The notes beneath the pieces were generated by a model, which was not told the DNA's origin, made no database searches, and saw only the letters and a list, made by a program, of their open reading frames with translations. From Klebsormidium nitens (taxonomy: Eukaryota > Streptophyta > Klebsormidiophyceae > Klebsormidiales > Klebsormidiaceae), in contig DF237135.1 of assembly GCA_000708835.1 (NCBI GenBank), forward strand, positions 1 through 64,000: a stretch of 64,000 nt of DNA, read 5' to 3'. Within the stretch, counting starts at the first letter, position 1, and every line of letters starts with the position of its first letter. Of the stretch, positions 21,740 to 35,368 are shown one piece after another. The position numbers were made by a program, and so were the translations under genes.

Positions 21740-24700
21740 ATGGAGCGGGTCTTCTCAGTTGACGACATCCTAGGGACTTTCTGGAAGTTGGACACGCAAG
21801 GGGATGGGACGCCAAAGGAGGACCACAGCAATGGGAAGCTGAGCAATGGTTTTCCATCCTCAGCCTCACTGCAGAACCTGCACGCCTTTCAGAAGATGAG
21901 CCGAAGTTCCTCGGAGTTCATGTTCCAAGAGTTTATGAAGGAGCACACAGCGGGGCTTAAGGCGGTGGATTCAGAGAGGAGCCTAGAAAAGTTTGGCTCC
22001 ATGAGAAGCCTTCCCTCCGTGGACAAGCTGGACGCATTCCTCAGTGTACCTTCAGAAAGTAAATTAGACAAATTGGAGGATGGTGGCGGGAGCAACCGAG
22101 GGGCCAAGAGCAGCCCGTTTGGCATGCCAGAGTCACCAACGGCCAGCGCTCTCAACCCTCTCTTCTCAGGACTCAAAAATGAAGCACCGCCCTCTTCAGA
22201 AGATCAGGGGTATGCAGACTACCTGCGCAATCGCCTTGTCATGGCATGCGCGGTCGCCTCAACAAGGGTAAGTATAGGGAATTGATGTCCAGGAATAGCA
22301 AATTCTGAAATTAGGCTGCCCTTGAGCTGAGGAGCTGGGTTTACTGGTGTTGCAACTTGCTATGAGCTTCTTACTGGGCTATGCCCCTTCTCATGGACAA
22401 CCTTAGCCTCTGTACTGTCTTGAGCGTTTATCCTGAACCGCGCTTTCAAATGCAAGTTCTATCAAATACCTTGCTTCTTAGCTCTGTTTTGCTCATGCGT
22501 GAGGTTGCTCATGCGTGAGGTGGCCTCCATTTCTGGTAATGGTTTCATGTCTTCACTTGCAAGCCTTTTCAAGCTTTTCTGTGTTATTTTGCATTAAGCT
22601 TCTGGCAGCTCAAGGACCCTGTCGTGTCCCTTCAGCTCACAATCTAACCCTGTTTGAGTTAGGGGCGAAATGTGCTCTTTTTGGTTTTTAAGAGCATCCT
22701 TATGAGCATTTTTAAGTCGTATGCATTTATCTTTTTCGAAAACATCGATTCATGGACAACGGCTGCAGAAGTTGGTTGTCGAGGCTTTTATGGCAGTTAT
22801 GATACCCCAAACTGGGATTGTGCCCCTTCAGCTCTTGGTTGAATCAACATTCAGTTAGGGTTTGGTGATTTTCATTGCATGACTATGCAAGCGTGTATGC
22901 AAACCAGGCGGGTATGCAAGCCAGGCATGGCCCCTGGCCCCCAGCTGAATCTACTATGACAAAGTTGGAGCACCACCAAGCTTCTTAAAATTGTAAATCG
23001 GCACTGCAAAGGCGGCGCTGCGAAAGCTCCAGGTAGCGATGTGTTTCTGGGCAAACAGCTCAAGCATGATCAATTATTGGACCCATGAAGCTAGGCACGT
23101 TTGAGTGTGCTTTTCTGTGTTTCCCGTCAGGGTTCATCTCTGAGAAATGGTGTTATCAAGCCTGACTGTTGTGCAACTAAATGATCAGCTCAATGATTGT
23201 CATCTTAGTGGGTTGGATGTTGATTATGCAGATGATCAGCAATCCGTCAAATGGAAGCGAGCAGTCTTTGCAGAATGGGACTGCAATGCCGGACTCGCCA
23301 CTTGGTAAGTGTTCAAACTGTCCTCAAGTGTAAGCTGCTGACAATTTCTTCATGCACTTGGTTCTGGAAAGTGCACAATATCTGGCCCAAAGTCTTTGCC
23401 TGTGTATGCATATGCATATCCTGCAAGCCAAGCAATCAGCCATGGAGGGCATTGCCAATCCGCAAGGGTTTGAGCTCGAGTTACAGGGCTTGTTCAACCT
23501 GCAGTGAGTCACTGGCTTATTGCAGCCTTATTGACGCGCGTTAGTGGTGCTGACCACATTTCTACTTTCTACAGGTTCTGCATCCATGTTCCCCCCCCTA
23601 CCTAACACCTCCTACCCTCCGATGTCCTTGCCCAAGCCCCCTGGTCCGCTTGGCATCCCTCACCTCCCTGCCAGGCCTATGGCCTTTGGCAAGAAGGACG
23701 CCTCGGGCCCCTCGTCGCGTGACGTCTCAGAGGCTGAGGATGACAAGGGGTGCAGGAGTGGCGATGGCAATGATTCTCAGGACGAGGACGGGAAGGATAT
23801 GGGGCCAGATGATGAGAGGAAGTACAAGAGGTGAGGACTCTTTTTGCATTTGCGTGGCGCTTGTACTTGGTTTGGCTGGTTCAAAACGCCAGCTACGTAA
23901 GCCTTGTACTAACGCCGGTGCTGATGGCCTTACTGGGTGCAGGCTTTGACGAGTTTCGCTCCTTGGCTGCCTGCAGGATGCTGTCAAACAGGGAGTCTGC
24001 GCGGCGATCGAGAAGAAGAAAACAGCAGCACCTTAGTGAGCTTGAATTGCAGGTGAGTTTTTGAGTGAGTTTTTGATTGCCCCCTTCTTCATCTCCTATG
24101 TTGGGTTTTCCATTCATTGTTGCATTGCTGCATTGTTCTCTGGTGAGGGCTTCCTATCTGGTGCCTGTCTCGTCTTGCTGGTTGGCGTGAGTCCCAACTG
24201 GTGCAGATATTTGTTCTGCTTGGGACCGCAGGTGGCGCAGTTACGGGTGGAGAACACGACTCTGATAAAGAGGTTGACAGAGATAGGGCAGAAGTACAAC
24301 GAGGCGGCAGTGGACAACAGGATACTCAAAGCAGACGTGGAGGCGCTGCGCGCCAAGGTGCGGATCATGATGCACATGACGGGGGTCCAGGACATCAACA
24401 ACCCTGATCTTGACAAAGAGAAGGTGATTGCGCTCATGAATTCCTGCTGGCAACCTGCTTGACTTCATTGAAGTATTTCGTTTCAGTTAAAAATGCACAT
24501 GCCTAAGCAGCAACTCGCCAACGATTCTTCCTTGTCAACCTGTCTTGTCATGGACAGTCTGGAGCAGCCCCTTTTTGCTGATCTAGGTGTTACCACGAGT
24601 TGCGCTGACAGCTTGGTAGCCCCTCCCGCAGGTGAAGCTGGCTGAGGAGATGGTAGCAGCTCAAGCCGCCAACCGGTTGAGCACGCGGGGTGGCCCGGCC

Positions 24701-25018
24701 TACTCGCACTCCCAGGGGTCCTCCTTCCCTCAGAACAGCAATGCTCCTAGTGAAGGGGGTCCCAACGGAAACGGCGCTGCACCCCAACATGACGGGCGGG
24801 AGGGCAGCGATACAGCCGACCACGCAGGGTCGCAGAAGGGGCTGCCGCAGCAGCAGCAGCAGCAGTTTGGGAACAAGATGGGGCGCACGCCGTCGATGCA
24901 GCGGGTGGCCTCTCTGGAGCACCTGCAAAAACGGGTGCGGAGCGGGCAGTCATGCGGGCCGTCATGGCAAACTTGGGAAGCGGATCAACAGTCCATGCGA
25001 GAGCAGACGGAGACGTGA
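21740..25018 (+). CDS. group C bZIP transcription factor (CPRF2/Opaque2-like)
   Basis: Six exons, 21740-22267, 23232-23304, 23575-23830, 23977-24052, 24232-24423 (or to 24357) and 24632-25018, give 503 or 481 residues. The N-terminus [15 protein letters not shown] is the conserved opening of plant group C bZIPs, followed by [14 protein letters not shown]. The basic region (287-311) reads [20 protein letters not shown] with the invariant Asn290 and Arg298, and the zipper continues with heptad leucines through [20 protein letters not shown] and [16 protein letters not shown]. These factors bind ACGT-core DNA as dimers in the nucleus. Introns interrupt the basic region and the hinge. A polyglutamine run (QQQQQQ) lies near the C-terminus. 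The upstream in-frame ATG 21683 would add 19 residues; I prefer the family N-terminus. Exon 5 has two usable donors (see findings). Confidence 0.88.
22491..22522. repeat. 16-nt tandem duplication in a bZIP intron
   Basis: Two 16-nt copies of GCTCATGCGTGAGGTT, differing at the last base, are adjacent in the 964-nt first intron of the bZIP gene. They look like simple slippage. Confidence 0.6.
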
Positions 25019-26225
25019 CGCCGGGAGAGGACCGCACCAGTATAGAGGAGCCAAGAGACCAGGTAAAGTGGAGCCCTCATGTAAAAGGGCCGGCATGGTT
25101 TGCAGCTGAGCAGAGTGGATGATTAGCAATAGAGCAGCACATGTAGAGTACCGGGATGTATAGTGATCATGCAGGACAAGTGCTAGCTGAGAGCGAGGGG
25201 AGAGCGAAGGGCTTGAACGTTGAGGTTGGTGTCGATGCTAGTACACACTTGCTTGATGCATTCTTCCTCTGTAAATAGGCACATTCTTTGGAGCTGTTGG
25301 AGCTGTTGAAGTTGCCAGGGTTCAGAGAGTTTTGTACTTGGTTTTGAGTGAGGGTGAAAATGGATCCTCAGGGAATAGATCCAAATTGCAGAAACAAGAG
25401 CTGAGTAGCAACGACATTGACGAGTACAGACAGAACAGCTTATTCTTGTAGCATTGCGAGGACGCTTGAACGTTTCGCGTGTACCATGGTTATCAAACGA
25501 TTGCCGAAGGCGTTTCCTGTTGTTTCTGACATCCAGAGTCAATCGCCTTCCATTGAGTCGTAAGTATGCAAGCTTGCCTGGCGCCCCTTTGCCCTCTCAG
25601 CCAAGGCTCTTCCAATCTCCAGCAGCTTGTGGGCCGCTAAGACTTGCACATCTGAAGCATGAGCGCCACTCAATGCCATTGTTCCACTGAAGTTTTTCAT
25701 TAGATGCACTGCACATCATGCATGTGCATGTGTACGGTACTAGCTCATGTACAATGAGCTATACTGAGCCTGCTGCCTAAATAGTGGATTCGAGTTCCAA
25801 GGCCTTAAGGCCTTAACAATTGTTGCAAGTCATGTGCATCATGCATGATCGCTTATACGTGGTACCCGGCGCGTCTGAGCTTGCTTGCATGATTGATTTT
25901 TAAGATTGCTGGCACTCATATTTATACATGCCACGCGCTCTGGTTGTGGTCATAGAACTTTGAGGCATGGCATTCGAAGAATTCATTTATACCCAGGAAA
26001 ATCGTTGTGCGTGCAGTGAACGTTAGCCTTGCAACATGGCATCGGACGATGTTCTCTTTTCGATACGGAGTTGATCCATGAGACTTCGCACGTTTTGAAG
26101 AGTCGTTTGTGAGCAGTATGCTGGACGAATTGGCCTTCGGTCTGATGCAGTATAGCGTTTCACCGGTCAGTGAAAAGATCCATTTCCAGGTACGGCGTTC
26201 GTAACTAGAGCAGTGTCAGATACTG
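25019..26225. other. intergenic, convergent 3' ends
   Basis: This stretch lies between the bZIP and SEN1/MAA3-like stop codons. No protein-like open frame, RNA gene or transposon end was recognised. It presumably holds the two 3' untranslated regions. Confidence 0.5.
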
Positions 26226-29200
26226 TCAACCTGGTTCTTGCTCAGAAGCGAACCCTGGCGGCCCTCTATCGACGTCAACATCCCCGTCCTCAGGCACACT
26301 ATTTAGATCGAATGCCCACTGCCTTTTGGCCGCACTGGCATTCAATGGAAAAGCTCCAGCCGCTGTGCCTGACTTGGTCGAGGCCTTTCCCGGCCTCTCT
26401 TCCTGGCTAGTGACTCTGGCTTCAGCTTTACCTCCACCACCAGATGTCCCGATCAAGTCCCCTGTGTTCCAAAGGTGTGCTGACGGGTCGCTCGCTGCTT
26501 GCGGTCTACCCCGCATCCGGGGGGCCTCGAGAGGACCCACCCCGCCCCCCTGATCTCGGTCGACGTGCTGCTTCCAGCCCTTCTTCTGCTTCTTGCTCGG
26601 CTTCGCTCGTCCCAGGCCCGCTTTGCCCTGCTGCTGATCTAGCCGCGCCAGTTGCGCTGCTGGAGGGGGGCCGCCGTTAGCCGACGGCTCTCGCAGACCC
26701 GGCAGGTCCGCAGGGGCCGGAAAGCCCCCTCCCCCCAACTGCGTCCCCATCGCCCCGCGGCCGAGCCTTGGTAACGTCGGGCCATTTGGAGGGGGACCCG
26801 CACCAGTATCGACTACCTGACCTCCTAAGCGCGCGTCTCCTGTCTGCAGTATGAAGTCGCCGGCAAGATGACTGGCCGGGAATCCAGGTGGGCCCCCAGC
26901 ACCGGACGCTGACCGCGGCAGCTGCCCGTTCGGGAACCCGGGCGCAAACGGCTGGCCACCATACGCACCAGGCTGTGCTAATCGGAAACAAGGGGGTGCG
27001 GGAGGCTGCGCAACGGCACCGCTCGGTTTACTATGTTTAAGGGCAACCTGGGGTCCAAAACCTCCGAACTGGGGCCTACTTTGGCCCGGGTTATCCTTCT
27101 CTGCCTGATGAGGGGTTCCGCTGCGACTGGCTACAACAGAATCTTGGCGGGGGACTCCTCCGCTGGCCCCCCGGAATCTGTCTACAGACGGCTGTGCAGC
27201 AGCGGCCCCTGTGCCTCTAAGTCGGACAGTGTGCGCGTGCAGTCCCTTCTCGACCGCATCCCACCGGACGCTGTCCAGCTGGCGCAGGTCCACCCCGAGG
27301 GCCGTCAGCGCCATGCGCGCTGCTTCCATTGACGAACGCTGCCCCGCCCCCTCCAGAGCGGGGGTCGGTTCCCTGCCTGACGCATCGGCTCTCTGGCCGT
27401 CCCTCGAAGCTTCTACCGTTGCCGGTCCATCTTTCGGGTCGCCCCCTGGCGTTGGAGAAGGCGGCCTGAACCTAAGCGCCAGGGAGGCTATTTCAGCATG
27501 TAGGTTAGCTTTCGGGGGCGCTGTACTAGGGGGCAGGTTCGGCAGCCCCGGGTTTGACGATTTGGGCACCGAGCGGCCCAACGCCGCTCTCCGAGGGTCC
27601 CGGGACGGAAGGCTCCGCCGTGCTTCCGCCCCCGGGGGAGCTCCGTCCCCTAGACTAGTAGGCATCCCCATTGTCCCGTTGACGTGGGCTTGTAAACCCC
27701 GCATCTGTGCCTCCGTCCTCCCGATGACCGACGCACCCCGCTCCGACTCGACCCTGCCGCTCTGCCCCGGAACGCCCTCTAATCCCCTTCCGCTGACGTC
27801 AGCAAGTTCCCCGCCTGCTTGCACAGTAAGCGGGGCTCCCTTGCCCTTAGGCGACAATGCTTTTTGACGCTTCCTTCCCGGTGGAAGCGCTGACATGCCC
27901 GGGGGTTCCGACGGGCCCTGTCCTGGAGGTCCTATCTGCTCGCTTACTTGGAGGGCCCTGATCTGGTCGAAGATGTGAGGCGGAAACAGGGCCTCGGGAT
28001 TTGAGGCGTCCACGTAGAAGCCCCGCTCCTTAGCATCCCGAATGAGGGCCTCCCAGTCGGGGTTGCGGCTAAGAGAAGAAGCATTGCCAAGGATCTGCAC
28101 AACGAAAAGAGGTGGTCATTATCAAATGATTCGTGGTCTTTTATTGGTTACTTCACCTGCACGACACAAATCAAACAGCTGAAGTTGTAGATGTCTGAAG
28201 TCAGGTCTTCAACTTTGGGCATAACCGGGGCCACTGGCCGGGAAGGAAGCAGGATCAGCTGCTGCCGCAGACTACCATAACAGCACACAAGGCATGAAAA
28301 ACCTATAGCCTTCCGGATGCAAGCCCCGGGACTACTGGTCATTGCGGGAGGCAAACGCAGCTAACAAACACTTCAAGTAAAGAACGGCCCAGCAAGGACT
28401 TCCTGCTCACCCAGAGTGCCCGGCGCGCCCGCGTAAGCGCCACGTTCATCCTGCGCACGTCGGCCACGAAGCCGACTCCCCCCTTGGGCGATGCGCGCAC
28501 GCAGCTCAGGATGACGATGTCGCGCTCCTGGCCCTGGTACGCGTCCACCGTGTTGATCGTAATCGACGCGCCCTCCTTGCTGATGTCAGCCACGATCGGG
28601 TCGAACGCGCGCTTGAGCGCGGCGGACTGCTGCTTGTAGGGAGTGATGGCGCCCACCTGGCGAAAGATTAAATGTATTTTAGCAATAGACAATTGTAGAA
28701 ACCGTTTCAAAGTCCTCTTTCCTACGGCGAATATGCGGAGAAGGACTGTCTTCGACCAGATGCAGACTTGTCATTCTTTGGATCTTTCGCACCTGTCAAG
28801 GTCCTGGCGTTACGAGTTTTAGTCGTTGAGACTGCTTGGTTCGAATCAATCGACGCCTCAATTGTCTTTTGCCTCTACCTTCTGCAGAGCAGCTGACAGA
28901 CTGACCATTCAACAACAAAAAACACAAAGAACACGAGTTAAGGAACTGAGTCACGCTACTAGTCTCACCGACAGCCGTGGGAGCGCTCCCGGCGGCAGGC
29001 TTGCCCGAAAGTGACTGTACAGCAGCACCGCGAAGTCTGCCTCGAGCTTGTTCTGCAGCGACATGCTCCGCCCGCCCTGCCTCTCCTGTCCCTTCGACAC
29101 GTCGAAGAAGATGTACCTGCACCGGAGATGATGCGATTGGATAGTGAGCATTACACGGGACGAATACTACGATATGCATGAGAAAAATAAGTGTTTGGAA

Positions 29201-32200
29201 GCTCCTGTCTTGATTGACGAAGCCCTTTCAGCAGAAAATTACAGGTGTACTGACAAGTTGGAAAGAGCTGCCGTGTCGGAATCCGCTCCCACCAACCGGT
29301 CGAAGCGGCCTGGCAATCTCGCAGTTCAGCGCACGAACAAAGGGGGAAACAACATGCTCGCAGCCCCTTGATCTCACACAACCTCTACTGTAGAACCCAT
29401 ATAGTGTCCACATAAAGAGGCATGAAACGAACCGTAGCGGAATTGACTTGGGATCTGTCGTTCCCCTACAGTAAAACGTCTTGAGAGTTCAGATACTTAC
29501 GGCCGCAGCAGGTGGTCTCGGTGGTACGGCTCCTCCGGCCGCCCCATGACCGACTCGTCGTCTGTGAGGCGTCCCTCGTAGAAGAAGCGGCTCGGAAACT
29601 CACGGATGACGGGATGCATCCGATACTGCAACGACGACAGTCTCCGCTTCAGCAGCCACATGAGGTTCAAACCGGCAGCACGAGATATTACACTTTAGAC
29701 GTGTTACTTCGACGACCTTTGAATGGTTCGAGGTCCAGTCCTTCTTCCGGATGGACTGAAGAGCGTCATGCATGACGATGCAAGTGACAGAACTCGACTG
29801 CGATCACGGGCAGCAGACCAGACTCCTCGTTACAACTTGCTTCTGCGCGAAGCCTTCCCTACTCATGAAGTCATCCGGATAGTAAGCAGCGCACCTGCTG
29901 CGTAAGCATGAGAGCGGGGCAGCCGGCGAGCTGGAAGCGCTCGAAGAGGCTGCGGCTGAAGAGCATGGTCTGCGCCTCCTGGCTGATCACCGTGGCCGGC
30001 AGCTGCTGCGGGTCGCCCACCAGAATACACCGGTTGCACCCCAGCCGCAGCGGCGGCAGGATCGCCATCTCGGACGCCTGCAGATTCGAGCGTCCGCAAT
30101 CAGTCCCGACGTCCGAATCGAAAGTGTGCGCTGATGGTGCCTAGCCTCCAGACCCTTCCCCACCGGTTCTCGCCTCTCCCTCTCACCAAGCGGAGCCGGC
30201 ATCTGTTGAAAAGGATGTTAGGGGTGCACGCCGCAGAGCCAGATGCAGCAATCGGTGTGAAATTGCCTGTGACTTTTCGAGATTACCCGGGGACTTACCA
30301 ATGGGGGCGGTGGGCTCTGGCAGAGGACGCAACCGTCGTGACCAAGTCCCGGGGAGGCAGTCCCGCCAACCCCCCGCCGCTGTGAGCCTGAGTGCCAGGC
30401 TTGACCGCCTGCTCCAAGCAGGCAGCGGGCTCAGAAGCGCGCGGGCCCCTTGGTGCAAGATCGTGAAATTCCTTTGATTTCAAATCTCGTTTCCGAAACC
30501 AAACTTGCAACTTGTCACAACATGCCTAAACGCAACGGGAAGGGCTAGAACGAGGGGCCAAAGAAGGTTGAAAGGGCGCCAGACTTGCCTGCTTGTCCTG
30601 GCGACGCAAAGTAAGTGGACTTTATGGAAAGCTGGGTCTACGAGTCTGCAGATTGCACTTTGGGAGCCAACTTCAACGCTTCTCGGTCGCTTGCATACCG
30701 AGCGCCGCGCTCACCTGCGCCGCCTCGTCAATGACGACGGTGTCAAACCCGTGGCCGAGCCGCTCAAAGATCTCGCGCCCACTGCTGGAGAGCGTGGTGA
30801 ACACAATCTCCGCCTCGCGCGCAAACGACGTCTCCAGCTGCCGCCGCAGCTGGCCCTCCGTGCGCTGGTAGCCCCCCCCCGGCCGATACTTCTCGCCCAC
30901 GATCAACAGCCGCTCCAATTCCACCAACAACTGTGCACACCCAAAGAACGAAATCTTGAGTCTAGTTGTCTATCGACAGGCAATGAGTTCAGATACTCAC
31001 ACAAGATCGAACCCGGTTTATCCTGACAATTTCTGACTCAAAACGAGGAAGGCAATCATTGTGCACGACGGTCGTCGCAACATCATAGACCAGAAAAGAC
31101 TCAGATCGAGCTGCTAGAAAGACAAAGGCGCTCGTATCCCAAAGTATCCCGTTTCCGTCGTGTACACAAAAGAATCCGCCCAGACGCGCCACACCTTGTC
31201 GTGCTGTTCCCGCAGCGCCGCCAGCTCTTGCAGCTTGGCGTCCCTCTCCTTGTCCATGTTCGCTAGCTGCTCCGGGTCCACTCCAATGGCCCCCCCTCGG
31301 CTGCTGGCAGCGCGCGCGGCCAGCTCCTTCTGCACGATGGACAGGCGGTACCGCAGCGCCTGCTCGTCGCGCTGCAGCTGCTGCACCCACTTGTGCACAT
31401 CCTCTGCCTTCATCGACAGCAGCTGGAACAACGAGACACGGGAGGATTTCAGTATCTACGGCCCTTGTGTTGAGTTCAGTGGACGACAAGGACAGACCTT
31501 GAAGCGGAGTTGATCGGCATTGCAAAAGACGTCTGATCAGACCTCAAAAAAGGGGGAACGCTAGGGAATTTCTGATGGCGATCTGCAAGAAGTTCGCAGG
31601 TTTGCCTCCAAACGGAAGTCGCGCAAGGCAGATTTTGCGGCGGGATCCAGCAGAATGACGTCGACCTAGCATCAGGCAGCTTCGTGAGATAGGCGTTGCC
31701 AGCGAGCACCAAGGCCCATCGGGCAGTTTGGACTTCGATCTGATTGGCTCCGCAAACGTATCGAGAAAATCAGACGAACCAGCCTGTACATCTCAAGGTT
31801 CCGCCAAACTTATAAAGCCGAGCTTACCTGGTTGGCCCGCCTCTCCACACTGACCGCCTGCGCCGCCGGCGACCCGAAGTCGAGTCCCACTCTCGCCACG
31901 TTCGGCTTGTAGCTGCGCAGCTCCCCGTCGATGAACCCGCGGTCCAAAACCCTGGCGAGGAGCTCGTCCGTGGCGGCGTTAGACGGCGCGCAGACAAGCA
32001 GGCGCGGCTTGGGCGACAGCTGCGGGAGGATGCGCTTCAGGCTGGCGTCCATGCTGCTGAGGATGGAGTCGAGGCTGCCGTCGGAGGGGGAAGGCGGCCG
32101 CGACTTGGGCTTCTCGGAGGGGTCCTCCTCGGAGGCGACAGCGGAGGGGGCTAGCTTCTGGAGGAGCGACGCAAAGTAGCGCTGGTACTGGACCTGCGGG

Positions 32201-35200
32201 CGAAGCGTGCCAGGGGGATCGGAAAGTGGCCCTGACATGCCTTTCTTACTGATAATAGGGACGAGTTGGAGGGTAAAACGGCCCAGATCAAGTTCGTGAC
32301 ATCGACCAAAAAAGATGAAGATGGACCGAGGAAGCCGTAGGAAACTACGGAGTATCCGAAACAACTTCGAGGAACGGGTTGAGCTCGTCCAATATCTTTC
32401 TAGCCTTGGTTGGAGCAACGGACATTCCTTTTGCCTTGCAACATAGTTGCAACATGAACGGTCCAATAAAGCGAGTCCGGATGGGGAGATGCACAAACGC
32501 CACCATGCGCAAGCGCTTGTATGTCGTCCAGATCTGTGGAAAACGTGCTCGGCGTCGATACCACGGTCGATCCGGATTCTGGATGCATCATTTACTCACG
32601 AGGTGGACGACGTTCAGGATGCCCCACACGGTGTGCGTCTTCCCCGTCCCTGGGGGCCCCTGAATGAGCGTGAACGGCCAGACTTCCTCCCCTCCCGAAG
32701 CAGCCTGCGAACTTTTGCCTCGAGCGCTCGCCGCGACGTGAGCCGCTGACCACTTGATGGAAGCCAGCTGAGGGGGGTTGAAAGAGCGCTGCAAGGGAAT
32801 ACAAGCGCAAATTCAGCCTTTTTGAACTGCGAAACGCGAATTGAGAACGAAGGACATTGCCATCGACAATCCTATCCAAGCGCAAACGTTTCCTTCTCTG
32901 CTCCGAAGAGAAGCCCTGGGTCGCATGTATGACTCTGCCCCATAACTCCCACTCCAGATCTACCGTCTGAAACACCCACGTAGAGTCCAACAGAGTTGCT
33001 CTGCCGACAGAAACTTCCTGAAAAGCACCGGCCAGTCCATACCTGCAGATGCTCGGAGAAAGCGGCGGTGAGCCATCCGGCCAGCGGGGGCGCCTCCTGC
33101 TCGGTGTACTTGGGGAACAGCTCCTGCTTCGGCTTCAGGATGGCGGCCTTCATGAGCCCCTGGAAGTGGCGGATGCTGTGCAGGCCCTCGTACTCGCGCT
33201 GGTTCGTCACCAGGTTGCTCAGGGGGGTGAACCACCACGTGGCACTCTCCTTCTTCAGCAGATCCAGCACCGCGTCCGGGCCAGTCCCCGTACCGGCGTC
33301 TTTGCTGTTCCTGCAAATCAGATGCCAGGGGCGTCAGCAGAGAAGAGGTTTGCGGAGACCTTTAACCACCGCTAAGAACTGCAGGTCGCAATTATCGAGC
33401 TTGCAATCCTTTTCGCCAACTTTATACTGTGCGGGAACTCCGACTTGACTATATCGAACAACTAATGCTTCATGCCAATTGACGTACACATGGAACCACT
33501 GAACCTCTAACACCGTCAACTCAACCAAAGCACCAACTCTCAAGACCGCTGCCACTCACCCCGTTCGGCCCTTGTCTGCGTACACTCTGACGACCACCCA
33601 GTCTGCGTCCCCTCTCAGCTCCCCCTGCACATATTTTGTCACCACCCCGGCAACCCGCAACTGGTTGCTTTCTGGCTCCTCCTTCTCCTGGTCAGACCTC
33701 TGCATGCCTCTGCGCCGGTCTATCAGGTCCGGCTTGGCTGGTGTGAGCACCGCCACAGCGCCCTCCCTGAACTGCAGGTTGCTGGCGTCCTTCTTCATGC
33801 CCAGCCGGATGGTGGGGTTGCGCAGCGTCAGCCGCACGTCATGCCCGCCTGCAGGAGGATATGCTTCTTGTTTTCTTAAGTCTCTCAAGTGTGACTGCCA
33901 AGCTGGGTGGGGTGTGAAACCTGTGAGTAGTCACCTAAAGTACAATCTGACTTGGCATCCCTCAAGATGTCACTCCTTGTCACACCACTTGTTGAGACAA
34001 GAAAGGTACAGTGGACGTGACGTTTCCGGTTCTGCACATGTTGCCGGCACTTGCCCTGGAATCTAGACCTTTTGTCCACAAAACTCCTCCTGCCAGAAGT
34101 CAACACCGTATGTTGGTACGGGGCAATCAGTCAATGCTTTGCTCTGGTTTCCCATACAACCCAGTCCTCAACCCCTGCAAGATTGAATGCAATCGGGCAA
34201 ACAATCCATAAGAGACTGGTTGCATATTTAAGCAAGCCCTGCGCAGGATCTGACTTGAAATAAACGCATTAAAATCTGAAGGCCTCACCAGTTTCGTACG
34301 TCTCCACGCCAGTAACAATGACCTCGTAGTGGTTCTTGCTTCCATCACACACCTCCTGCCACTCTTGTCTCAACTCGGCCCGGCACTCCGCAAATACAAA
34401 CGGCTCGAATGCAGCAATATAGGCGTCCACCGAAGAGAAGTCTTCAGGCACCGGCTTCAACTCGCCTTCCTCTACAAAAGCAGGAAGGCATACTGGTCAA
34501 AAACCCTTTTCCGATGCAAAGTGTTTCAAGCTGCCAGGAAAGCAAACCTCAAATATTCACTATCACGCAATCACAAAGTTAGACGAGAACATCTTCAGGC
34601 TGCCCTGCTCAAAGCAAGATCCACTTCTGCCACGTGTTTGTAGCCCCCCTCACCTGGGGGGTCCCAAAGCTTCTGGCAGGTTGCTTCCTTCTGCAACCTT
34701 TCAAGCATTGGCGATGCCTTTGGGGCAGCGCTGGCCCGCTTCCCCGGATGCTGCCAAACATGAGGTTTCTGCACGAACTCCTGCCGAACTCCTGGGTAAC
34801 TAGGACCGGCTTCCTTTCCGGGTCTCTGGCTCCCTAAGCCCTGCAATGGTGGTTTCAGCTGTGGGCGAGGAGCGCTTTCCCTGTTGTTTGACCTGCTGGA
34901 GCCTTCACCACTCTGGAAGGCCCCTCCTGCAGGAGAGTTAACTTGAGGAGCGTTTTGCACGACTCTCTGATTGGCTTGGGAGGGCAGCCAGCCAGGGTGC
35001 GGCAAGTTGCCAAAGGGAGGCCGGGGTTGAGCTCCAGGGGGAGCAAACTGAGGGCGGGCCAGAGGCCGCTGGAGGCCAGGCTGTCCCCCTACCGGCCTCA
35101 CGGCTCCGGCCACCAGCGGCTGAGTAGTTCTGGAGGACGGCACGCCTGAAGAAGGCTCCTGGCTTAAGGTGGAAATGTCTGGCGGAGCTGCGGTGGACGC

Positions 35201-35368
35201 GGCCTGGGAGCTCCTGCCCAAATCATCCTGGTCAGCGGCAGCTTTAGGGCCCCGCTCTGCAAAATCGCTCGGTGCTTGGCTGACAGATGGCCCGCTTGGC
35301 TTGGCTCGCTTCGGCTGGAGGTCTTCATGGTCAATCAGGATGATCTTGCGGGACTTTTTTGCTGCCAT
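26226..35368 (-). CDS. MAA3: SEN1/MAGATAMA3-type superfamily 1 RNA/DNA helicase
   Basis: Thirteen minus-strand exons: 35368-34654, 34471-34289, 33848-33560, 33310-33043, 32788-32600, 32193-31828, 31422-31195, 30930-30715, 30077-29895, 29625-29501, 29116-28969, 28656-28411, 28094-26226, giving 1674 residues. All SF1 (Upf1-like) motifs are present: Walker A GPPGTGKT (529-536), Ia APSNAATDEL, II DEAAQ (814-818), III GDPQQLPAT (839-847), IV YRMHP (880-884), V TVDAYQGQERD (about 1006-1016) and VI MNVALTRARRALW (1040-1052). SEN1-type enzymes unwind RNA:DNA hybrids and act in transcription termination and RNA processing in the nucleus. The N-terminal 240 residues are polar, with an early basic cluster (MAAKKSRKIILID). 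The last exon encodes a 623-residue Pro/Gly/Arg-rich tail with no recognisable fold. The exon 7 donor (GACAAG|GTGTGG) is weak but keeps phase. The 5' end faces lpxB. Confidence 0.88.

Noticed and set aside
27211-27867. 218-codon plus-strand ORF
   Set aside because: It is antisense to the GC-rich last exon of the SEN1-like gene and has no protein-like features.
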